Positions 5,119 through 5,637 of a stretch of 5,637 bases of DNA are shown here, in pieces. Every line of letters starts with the position of its first letter. Positions within the stretch are counted from its first letter, which is position 1. Where the stretch lies: positions 1 through 5,637 of the forward strand of contig JBJOQC010000025.1 in NCBI GenBank assembly GCA_046050145.1, in the 5' to 3' direction. The position numbers were made by a program, and so were the translations under genes. The notes beneath the pieces were generated by a model that was not told the origin of the DNA, made no database searches, and saw only the letters and a program-made list of their open reading frames with translations. This stretch comes from CAYZPE01 sp046050145. Lineage in GTDB: Bacteria; Patescibacteriota; Minisyncoccia; Phycocordibacterales; CAYZPE01.

Positions 5119-5147
5119 AGTATATACCAAAGCAGTACAAAAGTCAA
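5119..5147 (-). promoter_or_regulatory. Near-consensus sigma-70-type promoter toward nusA
   Basis: On the minus strand TTGACT (5142-5147, five of six) and TATACT (5119-5124, five of six) are separated by exactly 17 bases. This is the best promoter in the window. The predicted start is at about 5112 in GGGG. Opposite it, the rightward secreted-protein gene starts about 90 bases away, so the region is a divergent promoter block. Confidence 0.75.
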
Positions 5148-5198
5148 TCATACAGATTTTCAGATTTTTATTGGAACTAGGTTGTTGTTTTGAACTTA

Positions 5199-5226
5199 TT
5201 AACAGGGTGTATTGCGTCTATATATA
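5199..5226 (+). promoter_or_regulatory. Possible promoter of the secreted repeat-protein gene
   Basis: TTAACA (5199-5204, five of six) and TATATA (5221-5226, four of six) are 16 bases apart. Use of this pair would put the start of transcription near 5233, at the edge of the ATG and past the Shine-Dalgarno-like GAGGGG. The two signals therefore conflict. A weaker alternative, TTGTTT (5185-5190) with TGTATT (5208-5213), would leave room for the ribosome site. Confidence 0.35.
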
Positions 5227-5232
5227 GAGGGG
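5227..5232 (+). promoter_or_regulatory. Shine-Dalgarno-like GAGGGG before the secreted repeat protein
   Basis: GAGGGG lies three bases before ATG 5236 and six before ATG 5239. Measured from GAGG the gaps are five and eight, so the second ATG is slightly better placed. The ATG at 5254 has no such site. Confidence 0.5.
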
Positions 5233-5235
5233 CGT

Positions 5236-5637
5236 ATGATGTATGTATACGCAATGTCACTACTATCACGATATAGCGGATTGTTTTTAGTTGTAGCTAC
5301 ACTTGTATGTAGTGTTTTTGTTTTTTCTCCGCAAGCAGAAGCTGCAGAGGTGCCTCTTACGGGTTGGGGATGGTCTTCAAATATTGGTTGGATTAGTTTT
5401 AGTAGTGAAAGTGACGGAGCTACAGGAGGTTCTGCTTATTCAGTGAAGCTCAACGATCAGACAGGTGTTATTTCTGGTTTTGCATGGTCAAACTCTGTTG
5501 GATGGCTTTCTTTTAACCTTGCTGACGTTGCTCCATGTCCTCTTCAGACTGAAGATGAGGGTAGTAAGCAAGCTCGAGTTAAAAATATGACGGGTGGAGG
5601 TACTCGTGAAGTTATTGGTTGGGCCCGTATGATTAAT
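5236..5637 (+). CDS. Secreted protein with G-W-x-W-S-x-x-x-G-W repeats, N-terminal part
   Basis: The frame is open from 5236 to the window edge, 134 residues without a stop. Residues 1-36 form a Sec signal peptide: R12 before a hydrophobic core (15-31, GLFLVVATLVCSVFVFS) and a cut site after AEA at 36. The mature part begins with GWGWSSNIGWISF (43-55). It repeats as GFAWSNSVGWLSF (81-93), and a third related unit starts at VIGWARMIN (126-134). Between them are polar Gly/Ser/Thr-rich segments, with a cysteine at 101. Regularly spaced tryptophans in short beta-like repeats suggest an extracellular or surface protein. I remember such GWAWSxNIGWI repeats from Parcubacteria secreted proteins, but know no function. 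The start could be 5236, 5239 or 5254; the GAGGGG just upstream favours the first two. The gene is divergent from nusA and its length is unknown. Confidence 0.85.
   Translation, partial: MMYVYAMSLLSRYSGLFLVVATLVCSVFVFSPQAEAAEVPLTGWGWSSNIGWISFSSESDGATGGSAYSVKLNDQTGVISGFAWSNSVGWLSFNLADVAPCPLQTEDEGSKQARVKNMTGGGTREVIGWARMIN
5362..5514 (+). repeat. Two coding repeats with G-[WF]-[GA]-W-S-x3-G-W-[IL]-S-F
   Basis: Residues 43-55 (5362-5400) and 81-93 (5476-5514) share the tryptophan-glycine pattern at a spacing of 38 residues. A partial third unit with GWAR begins near residue 126. The similarity is at protein level; the DNA is diverged. Confidence 0.8.

Noticed and set aside
5088..5235. tRNA or other structured RNA gene in the nusA upstream gap
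   Set aside because: No cloverleaf arms, T-loop consensus or CCA end on either strand; only promoter elements and a short leader are supported.
1..5637. UGA recoding as in Gracilibacteria/SR1
   Set aside because: All genes read through without in-frame UGA and end in TAA or TAG, so nothing indicates recoding.

Overview
The window looks like a piece of an AT-rich genome from the Candidate Phyla Radiation (Patescibacteria), most likely the Parcubacteria side. This is an inference from several features: a compact NusA without acidic C-terminal repeats and with an enlarged N-terminal domain; a reduced trigger factor; a secreted Arg/Lys/Glu-rich helical protein next to a very small single-pass membrane protein; and a secreted protein with G-W-x-W-S-x-N-x-G-W repeats, a type I remember from Parcubacteria. 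All seven readable stops are TAA or TAG, and no in-frame UGA is read through, so UGA recoding as in Gracilibacteria/SR1 is not seen.

Layout. At the left edge the C-terminal part of rsmE (16S rRNA m3U1498 methyltransferase) runs rightward. It converges through a shared bidirectional terminator on a leftward gene for an unrecognised 131-residue protein (450-845). Then follow, all leftward: a PPIase-less trigger factor (957-2018), a 103-residue membrane protein (2097-2408), a 257-residue secreted coiled-coil protein (2427-3200), inorganic pyrophosphatase (3287-3811) and nusA (3844-5013). From about 5236 a rightward gene for a secreted repeat protein begins and leaves the window.

Transcription. 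The leftward genes appear to form short units: nusA-ppa (32 nt gap, no terminator), the 257/103-residue pair (18 nt gap), tig alone, and the 131-residue gene alone. ppa, the pair and tig each end in a long intrinsic hairpin, and the next promoter is packed against or into that hairpin. The most interesting regulatory region is upstream of nusA: a near-consensus promoter at 5119-5147 fires toward nusA, but a hairpin with a U-tract lies between it and the gene. This could be an attenuator in the leader of a gene whose product itself promotes termination, or a separate RNA of about 55 nt.

Functionally the window combines basic information-processing and housekeeping genes (rsmE, tig, ppa, nusA) with three poorly characterised proteins that have export or membrane signals and one orphan soluble protein. 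The secreted/membrane pair is the best candidate for an undescribed envelope module. No mobile element, tRNA, rRNA or CRISPR array was seen.
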